Source: Chitinophaga sp. GbtcB8 (GTDB lineage: Bacteria > Bacteroidota > Bacteroidia > Chitinophagales > Chitinophagaceae). From it: a DNA stretch of 64,000 bases. Position numbers and translations under genes: made by a program. Of the stretch, positions 19,599 through 26,368 are shown piece after piece (within the stretch, counting starts at the first letter, position 1; every line of letters begins with the position of its first letter). Location of the stretch: assembly GCF_019091455.1 (NCBI RefSeq), contig NZ_JAGXJN010000001.1, positions 186,001 through 250,000 on the forward strand, given 5' to 3'. The notes beneath the pieces were generated by a model. It was not told the DNA's origin. It saw nothing but the letters and a program-made list of their open reading frames with translations, and searched no databases.

Positions 19599-19802
19599 AT
19601 GGGTAGGTATGATGTAGGGTTTTATGTAGGGGGGAGGAGTTGCGCACGGGTTGCGCAGCAATGTCGCACGGGTTGCACGTAGGGAAAACCCCAGTTTTAC
19701 CGCAATCAGACAGGGGAAATGGGCAGGCTGCTTTTGAGGGGTAGAGGATAATGGGCCGCGGCGATAATTCCGGGAAATACCCCCTAAAAACTGTGTGGAT
19801 AT

Positions 19803-19843
19803 GAAAGAAAAAGACCTGACAAGTCTTGCGAGCCTGTCAGGTC
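19803..19843 (-). terminator. Terminator of dapA
   Basis: Perfect nine-base arms (19813-19821 and 19835-19843) with a 13-base loop are followed on the minus strand by a T-rich tract (complement of 19803-19812). It lies 24 bases beyond the dapA stop. Confidence 0.85.
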
Positions 19844-19867
19844 CTGCGGAAGATCCGTTAATGATTT

Positions 19868-20746
19868 CTACTTATTCTTATCGAGATAGGCTTTGATCTT
19901 TTCATTCAGCCCGCTGCTTACCGGTACTACGGGCAGGCGGAAGGCCTGCTCCATTAAACCGCCGTGCTGTAAAAATGCCTTAATGCCTGCGGGATTGTTC
20001 TCTGCAAACATCAGGTCAAACGCTTCATGCAGCTTATAATGCAGGGCGCGTGCGGCCGGCAGGTCATCGGCCAGGGCAGCTTTTACCATGGCTGAAAAAC
20101 CGGCGGCAAAGTAGTTGGCGGCAACGGATATTACACCATCCATACCACAGGCCAGCTGCGGTAAGGCCAGCGCATCGTCCCCACTGATCACCAGGAAGTC
20201 TTTGGGTTTGTCCTTTATGATCTGCATACACTGCACCATATCACCACTGGCCTCTTTCATGGCTACAATGTTCTCTACTTCATGTGCCAGGCGCAGCGTA
20301 GTGTCTGCCGTCATATTACGGCCCGTACGACCGGGCACGTTGTACAGGATCACCGGTTTGGGCGACGCCTGGGCTATGGCCTTGTAATGCTGGAAAATGC
20401 CTTCCTGGCTGGGCTTACTATAGTAAGGCGCTACACTGAGTATGGCTATTGCCTCATCCAGCGGGCAGGTTTCCAGGCGTTTCACCACATCGCGGGTATT
20501 ATAATCCCCAATACCAACTACAACGGGTATACGCCTATTTACTTTTTCAAAGGTGAACTTTATAATGTCCAGCTTTTCTTCTGCAGAAAGCGTAGGTGTT
20601 TCTCCGGTGGTGCCTAAAGACACGATGTAGTCTATGCCACCGTTAATAACATGATCAATCAATTTTTCCAAAGCATTCCAGTCAATGCTTTCATTTGCTT
20701 TGAACGGCGTAACCAGGGCTACACCCGATCCTCTTAACTGTTCCAT
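19868..20746 (-). CDS. dapA: 4-hydroxy-tetrahydrodipicolinate synthase
   Basis: Condenses pyruvate with aspartate semialdehyde, the first committed step of lysine and diaminopimelate synthesis. The 292-residue TIM-barrel protein has SLGTTGETPTLS, the Tyr motif VILYNVPGRTGRN and the Schiff-base Lys in IVAMKEASGD. It lies 64 bases downstream of accA on the same strand. A TATTTGC element in that gap resembles a -7 box, so it may have its own promoter besides reading from accA. Confidence 0.95.
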   Translation of the reverse strand: MEQLRGSGVALVTPFKANESIDWNALEKLIDHVINGGIDYIVSLGTTGETPTLSAEEKLDIIKFTFEKVNRRIPVVVGIGDYNTRDVVKRLETCPLDEAIAILSVAPYYSKPSQEGIFQHYKAIAQASPKPVILYNVPGRTGRNMTADTTLRLAHEVENIVAMKEASGDMVQCMQIIKDKPKDFLVISGDDALALPQLACGMDGVISVAANYFAAGFSAMVKAALADDLPAARALHYKLHEAFDLMFAENNPAGIKAFLQHGGLMEQAFRLPVVPVSSGLNEKIKAYLDKNK

Positions 20747-20810
20747 GAATTATTTATAAGCCAAAAAGTCTGCAAATATTAGCATTTGGCCTGTGATCTC
20801 TAAATATTTT

Positions 20811-21764
20811 TTAGCGTTCCTCAAAAAATCCCATGTTGCTGAATTTGTCGATCCGCTGCTCAATGCGCGTATCCGGGTCTATTTTCTTCAGTTCAGCCAG
20901 GGTTTGTTTCAGGCTGGTCTTTAAAATGGCGGCTGCTTCGTCGGGATTGACGTGCGCACCGCCTAATGGTTCTTTGATGACACCATCCACCAGACCAAAT
21001 TTGCTCATATGGTCGGAGGTTAATTTCAGCTCTTCTGCGGCTTTTTCCTTGAAATTCCAGGTACGCCACAGGATGGTAGAACAGTTTTCCGGGGAGATTA
21101 CGGTGTACCAGCTGTTTTCCAGCATGAATACACGGTCGCCTATGCCGATGCCCAGGGCACCGCCGGAAGCACCTTCGCCAATGATCACGCAGATCACGGG
21201 TACGCGCAGCTTTACCATTTCAAACAGGTTACGGGCAATGGCCTCGCCCTGTCCCCTTTCTTCTGCTTCCAGGCCGGGGAAAGCGCCGGGAGTATCTATG
21301 AGGGTTACAATGGGCTTGTTGAACTTTTCCGCCAGCTTCATCAGGCGCAGGGCCTTGCGATAGCCTTCCGGATTGGCCATCCCGAAGTTGCGGATCTGGC
21401 GCATTTTGGTATTCACACCTTTCTGCTGGCCAATGAACATTACGGTTTCGCCGTCCAGCTCTGCAAAGCCACCTACCATGGCTTTATCATCCTTCACATT
21501 CCGGTCGCCATGCAGCTCCACGAAGTTGGTGCACATTTTTTCAATATACGCCAGGGTATAGGGCCTATCGGGATGCCTGCTAAGCTGTACCTTTTGCCAG
21601 CTGGTAAGATGGGAATACACGTCGTTCCGGGTAGTTTCTATTTTCTGCTCATACTCTTTTACAGTGGCAGATACGTCTACGCCGGATTTCTGACCGTTTT
21701 CCTTCAGCTTTTCCAATTGTTCGTACAGGTCCGCAATAGGTTTTTCAAAGTCCAGGAATTGCAT
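20811..21764 (-). CDS. accA: Acetyl-CoA carboxylase carboxyltransferase subunit alpha
   Basis: Part of the enzyme that moves CO2 from carboxybiotin to acetyl-CoA, giving malonyl-CoA for fatty acid synthesis. The 317-residue protein shows the N-terminal coiled coil ([11 protein letters not shown]), [36 protein letters not shown] and [15 protein letters not shown], all typical of AccA. The partner accD is not in this window. The gene is divergent from tRNA-Asp; a minus-strand TATCTTTA near 21795 is a possible -7 box. Confidence 0.96.
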   Translation of the reverse strand: MQFLDFEKPIADLYEQLEKLKENGQKSGVDVSATVKEYEQKIETTRNDVYSHLTSWQKVQLSRHPDRPYTLAYIEKMCTNFVELHGDRNVKDDKAMVGGFAELDGETVMFIGQQKGVNTKMRQIRNFGMANPEGYRKALRLMKLAEKFNKPIVTLIDTPGAFPGLEAEERGQGEAIARNLFEMVKLRVPVICVIIGEGASGGALGIGIGDRVFMLENSWYTVISPENCSTILWRTWNFKEKAAEELKLTSDHMSKFGLVDGVIKEPLGGAHVNPDEAAAILKTSLKQTLAELKKIDPDTRIEQRIDKFSNMGFFEER

Positions 21765-21829
21765 AATTAGTTTTAAAATTGATTAAAGAACGGTGTAAAG
21801 ATAAAGGGTAAAAGTTTTTTTAAAAAAGA

Positions 21830-21862
21830 TTTGCAAAATTGGGTGGCTTGTTGTTATCTTTG
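21830..21862 (+). promoter_or_regulatory. tRNA-Asp promoter
   Basis: A TTTG -33 element (21830-21833), a 21-base spacer and the -7 box TATCTTTG (21855-21862) match the Bacteroidota consensus. The start site should fall about 35 bases before the mature tRNA. Confidence 0.75.
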
Positions 21863-21902
21863 CAATCCCAAAACGGAACAGGTTTGCCTGTGAAGTTAAG
21901 GA

Positions 21903-21976
21903 GGATCGGTAGTTCAGTCGGTTAGAATGCCGCCCTGTCACGGCGGAGGTCGCGGGTTCGAGTCCCGTCCGGTCCG
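21903..21976 (+). tRNA. tRNA-Asp (GTC)
   Basis: A 74-base cloverleaf. The acceptor stem GGATCGG/CCGGTCC has one T-G pair. The anticodon stem CCGCC/GGCGG closes the loop CTGTCAC with anticodon GTC at 21937-21939. The T arm contains GGTTCGAGTCC and the discriminator base is G. The 3' CCA is not encoded. It is followed by a strong terminator and by an accessory segment with a transposase remnant and a toxin-antitoxin module, so the 3' end may have served as an integration site; I found no second copy of the tRNA end in the window. Confidence 0.97.
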
Positions 21977-22001
21977 CGTAGTAAGACTGATACAAATAAG
22001 G

Positions 22002-22030
22002 CCCGCTCGGTGAGCGGGTTTTTTATTTTT
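22002..22030 (+). terminator. Terminator of tRNA-Asp
   Basis: A seven-pair GC stem (CCCGCTC/GAGCGGG, loop GGT) is followed by a long T-rich tail from 22019. Confidence 0.9.
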
Positions 22031-22081
22031 TATAGGTTAAACTAAACAGGGATCAAGTTGAAATCTTGGGGGATTATAAGT

Positions 22082-22198
22082 TTAAGCATACAATTTAGCT
22101 AACCTGAACAAGAAGAATTCTACATCTCTGACCCCTCTCATAGTATTTCTAAAGGCTTTTATCTTAGAATTGAATGATTCAGCAGCAGCATTAACGGG
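22082..22198 (-). pseudogene. C-terminal remnant of an ISL3-type transposase
   Basis: The 38 codons read PVNAAAESFNSKIKAFRNTMRG... and end FFLFRLAKLYA then TAA. From memory this is the well-conserved C-terminal end of ISL3-family (DDE_Tnp_ISL3) transposases, with the N-A-A-A-E-S-F-N motif carrying the catalytic Glu. Reading further upstream hits a TGA at once, and no other part of the gene is recognisable before the HipT-like gene. It is a dead fragment showing past IS insertion beside the tRNA. Confidence 0.75.
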
Positions 22199-22358
22199 TC
22201 AGCTCTCTTACAACTGGAAACTTACACAAAAATAAGCGCTCAATCCCGCCTTACACATATGTAGTTGCCCGTCAGGATACAAAAAACCAATGTTATGCCC
22301 TATAAATTTTTGAGGATAGCTATTTGCAACTCGTGAGGTTAATAGAATTTATCGAAAC

Positions 22359-23645
22359 TTATTCGCTGGAAGAAATGGAACTTGCTTTAACCAATGGTTC
22401 TATAGTCTCAACTTCTACAACAGTGTCTCCATTAATAACCTTGATCAGACTACTGTCACCAGTTTTTTCGTATTCATCCAAATTTTCATCTTCTACAAAA
22501 GCGAAGAGATTATTGAGGACACGGTGAGTATTGTCTACAAACTCTTTTACAAATTTTCCTACAATTGGTTGTTCATTTCTATAAAAGGATACTTTAACCA
22601 TTATGTCTGGTGGGAAATCCTCTACCTTTTTTATTTTAAATTTCTGGGCAATTAAAAGTTCGTTTTTGCCCAATAGTCGAATTTTACTATCGTAATACGA
22701 TAAATACTTTTCCTTCGCTTCTCTGCTCAATTGGGAGTTTTCTACCATTTCATGAACACGGACACTTGAATTTAATAGTATGGCTATAATCCTGGCAGCC
22801 CTAATTGGGTTAATACCTATTTTTTTCGCAAGTTCTCTAAAATGTACTTGTCCATACCGTCCTTCCCGGGCATAAAACTCATTCTCATTATCTCCCTTAT
22901 AAAGTTCTAAAGCTGTTTCTGGCCCTCCAGGTGTGTGAAGCTGAGTACACATAAGATCATACGCTTTAGCAAGCATATTATCTCCCATTGGAGATTCGAT
23001 AAAAGAAAAGTTTTTCAAATGAGCATCGTCATTGGAAAAAATATAATTGAATAGAACTTGTCTAAAGAATGCCTCCAGTGCTGGGGCTGTTGCGGAAACA
23101 TGCTGCGTGATAAGCGCTCCTACGTCTTCGTAAGTACCCTGGTACTTAAAATCTTCTCCATGGCTTTGCCTTGTTTTACCACTGGCTTGCGCCATATCTT
23201 CCTGCAAGTATTTTCCCCCTTCTGGTTTGATGTCAAATCTTTTGGTAATATAAGCAGGAGAACCATCTTTGAAATAAATCAATGCACTTTCAGCGGTCTC
23301 TATTCCAAATACCTGAGAGGCGATCTGCATGGTTAAATGCTCATTTTCCGGTGCTTGATCTTTGTTTAAAATGTGATCAGCAGTAGGAATTGGTTTTAAT
23401 ATATATTGGCCGCCAGTTTCGGTTAATTTCAACTCTTTACCGTCCAGTATCATCGAATACTTTAACTGAACACCAGAAATGGATAATTTCTTTGTTTTAT
23501 TTTGGTACTCTCTATAGTTATTTTCTTTGGGGGGGTCAAAATTTAGGATATGGGATACCTTTTTGCCGTCAAATAATTTTTTACGACAATTAAGACAATA
23601 ACCTTCAATATTGTCTTTGTTTCCTTTATAACATCCTGGACACAT
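22359..23645 (-). CDS. HipA/HipT-type Ser/Thr kinase toxin with N-terminal zinc ribbon
   Basis: A 428-residue kinase of the HipA family. Residues 2-20 hold a CxxC...CxxC zinc-ribbon-like motif (Cys 2, 5, 17, 20). The Gly-rich loop carries SIS (55-57) in LSISGVQLK, which resembles the autophosphorylated SIS motif of E. coli O127 HipT. The nucleotide-binding segment YILKPIP, NEHLTMQIAS (101-110), the catalytic loop SNDDAHLKNFS (204-214) and the DFG-like AKAYDLM (226-232) follow. The HipA N-terminal subdomain is missing here and encoded by the separate upstream gene (18-base gap). Its substrate, an aminoacyl-tRNA synthetase in known HipA/HipT proteins, is not predictable. Confidence 0.85.
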   Translation of the reverse strand: MCPGCYKGNKDNIEGYCLNCRKKLFDGKKVSHILNFDPPKENNYREYQNKTKKLSISGVQLKYSMILDGKELKLTETGGQYILKPIPTADHILNKDQAPENEHLTMQIASQVFGIETAESALIYFKDGSPAYITKRFDIKPEGGKYLQEDMAQASGKTRQSHGEDFKYQGTYEDVGALITQHVSATAPALEAFFRQVLFNYIFSNDDAHLKNFSFIESPMGDNMLAKAYDLMCTQLHTPGGPETALELYKGDNENEFYAREGRYGQVHFRELAKKIGINPIRAARIIAILLNSSVRVHEMVENSQLSREAKEKYLSYYDSKIRLLGKNELLIAQKFKIKKVEDFPPDIMVKVSFYRNEQPIVGKFVKEFVDNTHRVLNNLFAFVEDENLDEYEKTGDSSLIKVINGDTVVEVETIEPLVKASSISSSE

Positions 23646-23663
23646 TTATTATATTCTCCTTTG

Positions 23664-23993
23664 TTATTTTTCTTCGATTTCTTTAATCGTGATGGCACCA
23701 ATGGTATCTGTGTCGGCGGTTTTTAATAGCCTCGTGAAATCGTCGTTCTCATCAATTCGAAGTAAGCGGCACTGGATATTTTTATTTATACCCTCAGCAA
23801 GAAGCCCCGAAAAAAAGGAAAAAAGCTGGGTGCTTGTATGTTCCTTTCGCTTCTTGGGCAACGTTACACTTATGGAAGGCATTGCAGAATTATCAACATA
23901 TTTATCATCGTAAGTAAACCGATAATCTTCAGGACCATGCTTTTCAAGGAGACCTGCAAGGATGTCGTTATAGTATACTTCGCCTTTCTGCAT
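23664..23993 (-). CDS. HipA N-terminal-subdomain protein (HipS-like)
   Basis: A 109-residue protein corresponding to the free-standing N-terminal subdomain of HipA (couple_hipA type), with YNDILAGLLEKH, MPSISVTLPKKRKEH and LFSFFSGLLAEG matching that domain's usual G-L-E and P-x-S-x-x-L/F-P patterns. Its ATG overlaps the stop codon of the upstream HTH gene (TAATG, sharing one A), so translation is probably coupled. In the characterised HipBST system the HipS protein acts as the antitoxin of the kinase; that role is inferred here. Confidence 0.78.
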   Translation of the reverse strand: MQKGEVYYNDILAGLLEKHGPEDYRFTYDDKYVDNSAMPSISVTLPKKRKEHTSTQLFSFFSGLLAEGINKNIQCRLLRIDENDDFTRLLKTADTDTIGAITIKEIEEK

Positions 23994-24211
23994 TATGTTG
24001 GTTTAACTATACTAATAATTTCAACCGTTACATCCATGCCTACTGCAATGAAAAGTTTCCGCAAAGTGTCAAACGAAGGATTGCCTACGCCCTGCTCAAT
24101 TTGACGGATTGTTCTAATACCTACCCCACTTATCTCGGCAAGATCTTCTTGTCGAAGTCGGAAAAGGGCTCTCCTTTCTTGTAATTTCTCTCCAATTTGT
24201 TTAATATCCAT
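23993..24211 (-). CDS. HipB-like HTH repressor
   Basis: A 72-residue XRE/Cro-type protein. The helix-turn-helix is LRQEDLAEISGVGIRTIRQIEQG (about residues 19-41, shortened), followed by NPSFDTLRKLFIAVGMDV, as in HipB proteins. It is the first gene of the hip operon. A palindromic operator starts at the first base of its start codon, with three more copies upstream, so it most likely represses its own operon. Confidence 0.88.
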   Translation of the reverse strand: MDIKQIGEKLQERRALFRLRQEDLAEISGVGIRTIRQIEQGVGNPSFDTLRKLFIAVGMDVTVEIISIVKPT

Positions 24212-24212
24212 C

Positions 24213-24408
24213 GGCAGTATAATGCTGATTTACCAGCAAATTTATCGAATTTTTCTCACTTTATAATTAAATAGGCATTATAGTGCCGTTTGTGTATTCT
24301 AATAGCTAAAATTTAACGATTTCATGCATAATCGGCATCATACTGCCGGTATTAATTTATTTTTGCTCACATTTTCCTAATAATAAACCTTTTGGGCGTT
24401 ATAATACC
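24213..24408. promoter_or_regulatory. Array of four palindromic operators upstream of the hip operon
   Basis: Four 14-base imperfect palindromes of the form GGCAnTATAnTGCC occur at 24213-24226 (GGCAGTATAATGCT), 24274-24287 (GGCATTATAGTGCC), 24334-24347 (GGCATCATACTGCC) and 24395-24408 (GGCGTTATAATACC). Centre-to-centre distances are 61, 60 and 61 bases, close to six helical turns, so bound dimers would lie on one face of the DNA. The first site lies between the -7 box and the start codon and the second upstream of the -33 region. The rest of the 24212-24506 gap has no gene. Confidence 0.85.
24237..24244 (-). promoter_or_regulatory. -7 box of the hip operon promoter
   Basis: Minus-strand TAAATTTG fits TAnnTTTG. 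Transcription would start near 24230, giving a leader of about 20 bases that is almost wholly occupied by the first operator. No clear -33 box was assigned. Confidence 0.55.
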
Positions 24409-24506
24409 GATCAACTATATGGGATATTTATCAATATTTCTTCTGCCAGATATTTTATGCAGAAACAGGTCCTGGGGAAAATTTATCTTTTTCTGCTTAT
24501 GCTAAC

Positions 24507-24541
24507 AAAAAAAGACCACCGGAATCCTATACCTGATGGTC
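24507..24541 (-). terminator. Terminator of the SRPBCC gene
   Basis: A stem GACCA...TGGTC with an inner CGG/CTG extension (24514-24541) is followed on the minus strand by seven T (complement of 24507-24513). Confidence 0.75.
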
Positions 24542-24570
24542 TGTAAAAGCAATAAATCCACACTCCTGCA

Positions 24571-25014
24571 TCAAGCCGGTATCTCAGGCTCTACCAGCTT
24601 AGCCAGCTTTTCCAGTGATTCCTGCCAGCCTAAATAACACATTTCAGCGGGTATAGCAGCAGGGATCCCTTCCTGCGTGATTTTTATTTCTGTACCTGCA
24701 ACAGTTTGCCGCAGCACTACAGTGGTGGTCATTTCTCCCGGCAGGTTAGGATCATCAAATTTATCCGTATACTTTAACAGCTCATTAGGTTTGAGCTCCA
24801 GGTAAGTACCACCGAATGAATGACCACCGCCGGTTGTAAAATTCTGGAATGACATTTTATGGGTACCACCTACCGTTACATTCATTTCATGAACGGTACA
24901 AAGAAATCCATAAGGAGGTAACCAGGAAGCGATTGCCAGGGCTTCGGTAAATGCGCGGTATACTTTTTCCGGCGATGTTTTAAGAACTCTGTGTAGTGAA
25001 ACATTGTTTGACAT
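24571..25014 (-). CDS. SRPBCC (AHSA1-like) domain protein
   Basis: A 147-residue START/Bet v1-like fold protein. It begins with LHRVLKTSPEKVYRAFTEALAIASWLPP, the usual opening of activator-of-Hsp90-ATPase-like small proteins, and ends with GWQESLEKLAKLVEP. Such proteins bind hydrophobic ligands; many are encoded beside ArsR regulators, but none is seen here. It is a single gene with its own terminator. Confidence 0.85.
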   Translation of the reverse strand: MSNNVSLHRVLKTSPEKVYRAFTEALAIASWLPPYGFLCTVHEMNVTVGGTHKMSFQNFTTGGGHSFGGTYLELKPNELLKYTDKFDDPNLPGEMTTTVVLRQTVAGTEIKITQEGIPAAIPAEMCYLGWQESLEKLAKLVEPEIPA

Positions 25015-25243
25015 AAAATTTATTTTTGTTCCCTACTCATCTGGCTTTTCGGTTCCGCCCGTTTTTAGAGTGGTTGCTGCTCCACTATCTTTTCATTTTC
25101 AACACCACAAAGATGGCGGGAAAATTTGTTTTGAATAGCGGCTGTACCGGACTAACTGAAGGGCTATTTACGACATTGCAATTCCCCGCCGGCTCATTCA
25201 GCCCTCCCATTTGCTAAATGGCACTTCCTCCGCTCCCGCTTGT

Positions 25244-25366
25244 ATTAAACGTTATATACGTAGAGAGGGCGGACAGATAGAGCTGGAAAACGGGGTGTAT
25301 ATAACAGTGTCGCGGCGGAAAAAGGAAGAGCTGCTGAAACAGTTCAGTATAAGCGGTCGGTTTTAG
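25244..25366 (+). pseudogene. C-terminal remnant of a LytTR regulator
   Basis: A 40-codon plus-strand stretch reads IKRYIRREGGQIELENG then VYITVSRRKKEELLKQF and SISGRF before TAG. This is the conserved last third of a LytTR DNA-binding domain. Upstream in the same frame the sequence stops resembling LytTR and meets a TGA near 25158, and no start codon gives a sensible gene. It is a truncated leftover of a response-regulator gene. The rest of 25015-25243 shows nothing recognisable. Confidence 0.7.
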
Positions 25367-25370
25367 CCGG

Positions 25371-26273
25371 TTACCTGTAGTTAATTCTATTCCCTTCTGT
25401 ATTTTTTAAATAGGCCACCACTGTTGCCGGGAGCTCCTTGCTTTCCATGAGAAAACTTATAGACTCCGCAACAAAATTCTTTGTATTGCTTACCTTCTGG
25501 AAGATCTCAAACAGGGCAATGGGTTCCTGGTTAAAGCTGATGCAGGTGCTGATAAAATGCATCTCGCTCACTATGTAATCAGGCTGTTTTAGTTTTTCAT
25601 TAATATCTTTCAACCGTGAAATAAAATGCCGCTGCCGGATAAAGGTATTGCTATTCATAATGATGAAAACATAATCTGCATAGGCTGTTATTTTGCCATA
25701 ATACTTATGATTGTCGCCTCCACTTCTCTCGATCAGGTATTCGCCCGAAGATTCTGATTTGTATATTTCAACGGATGAGCGCCAGATCCTTTCTTCATTA
25801 ATTTTGTCCGGGTTATCCGGCAGATTGCGGTTAAAGGAATACCAGCATCCAATTAACTCATCCAGGAGCTTAGTATTCACTGTTGCCTTCGGAATTTCGA
25901 TCTTCAGATCATTAAAGTTAAAGGCCTCTTTGTGCGAATTAATAAAATCGAAGTAGCTCTCATATCCCAGCACCTGGACAATGCGGCTTAATTTACTAAG
26001 GTTAGGCTTACTTGCCCCTTCCATGCTTTTCTTTCCTTCGTATGCTTTTAGCTTATTTATAATGAGATGTTCGTAAAGATAATTTGTACCCAGCAGATCT
26101 GCTTCCTTCCTTATTTTATGCTTCCTGTTCCGCTCCTCCAGCAACCTGTTTAGCTCCTCCGCAATGTAGGTCCACTCCGATTTTGAGACATCTTTCCAGG
26201 CATTCTTCCTGATAAAATGAGCCGCCAGAAAATTCATCAGCTTTTCAAGATGTAATAGGTCCTCTCTTTTCAT
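25371..26273 (-). CDS. Unrecognised regulator-like protein
   Basis: A 300-residue cytoplasmic protein without a family that I can name. The N-terminal third is helical and basic, ending in LSKLSRIVQVLGYESYFDFI, a motif shared by a group of Bacteroidota proteins with helical N-terminal domains. The C-terminal part (about 140-300) has a beta-rich block starting LIGCWYSFNRNLPDNP and including YGKITAYADYVFIIMNS. No membrane segment or catalytic motif is seen. I chose the ATG at 26273 because the frame upstream runs through repeated operator-like DNA. It is divergent from the GRDP-like gene. Confidence 0.7.
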   Translation of the reverse strand: MKREDLLHLEKLMNFLAAHFIRKNAWKDVSKSEWTYIAEELNRLLEERNRKHKIRKEADLLGTNYLYEHLIINKLKAYEGKKSMEGASKPNLSKLSRIVQVLGYESYFDFINSHKEAFNFNDLKIEIPKATVNTKLLDELIGCWYSFNRNLPDNPDKINEERIWRSSVEIYKSESSGEYLIERSGGDNHKYYGKITAYADYVFIIMNSNTFIRQRHFISRLKDINEKLKQPDYIVSEMHFISTCISFNQEPIALFEIFQKVSNTKNFVAESISFLMESKELPATVVAYLKNTEGNRINYR

Positions 26274-26320
26274 AAGACGAATATAAGATAAAAACAACAC
26301 TAAATAAGACGAGTATAAGA
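26272..26320. promoter_or_regulatory. Phased direct repeats between divergent genes
   Basis: Two 17-base copies of ATAAGACGArTATAAGA (26272-26288 and 26304-26320) contain four ATAAGA half-sites starting at 26272, 26283, 26304 and 26315. The 11, 21 and 11 base steps are near one, two and one helical turns. The first copy overlaps the start codon of the 25371-26273 gene. A binding site for a regulator that acts on one or both divergent genes is inferred. Confidence 0.6.
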
Positions 26321-26368
26321 CTTTTACATTCTGCTATTTTCAGAAGTTCACCATTGAAAAAAAAGGCC

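Noticed and set aside
21783..21995. 70-codon minus-strand frame with TGLEPATSAVTGRHSNRLNYR
   Set aside because: This is the well-known spurious frame produced by the antisense of a tRNA gene; it covers tRNA-Asp and has no independent support.
24213..24408. Regularly spaced repeats that could be read as a CRISPR array
   Set aside because: The units are only 14 bases, palindromic and diverged, they lie in the promoter of an HTH repressor, and there are no cas genes.
21903..24420. Possible integrative element bounded by tRNA-Asp
   Set aside because: No integrase gene and no second copy of the tRNA 3' end were found in the window, so boundaries cannot be drawn.
25026..25217. 63-codon plus-strand frame upstream of the LytTR fragment
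   Set aside because: It is in another frame than the LytTR remnant, with no similarity to a receiver domain.
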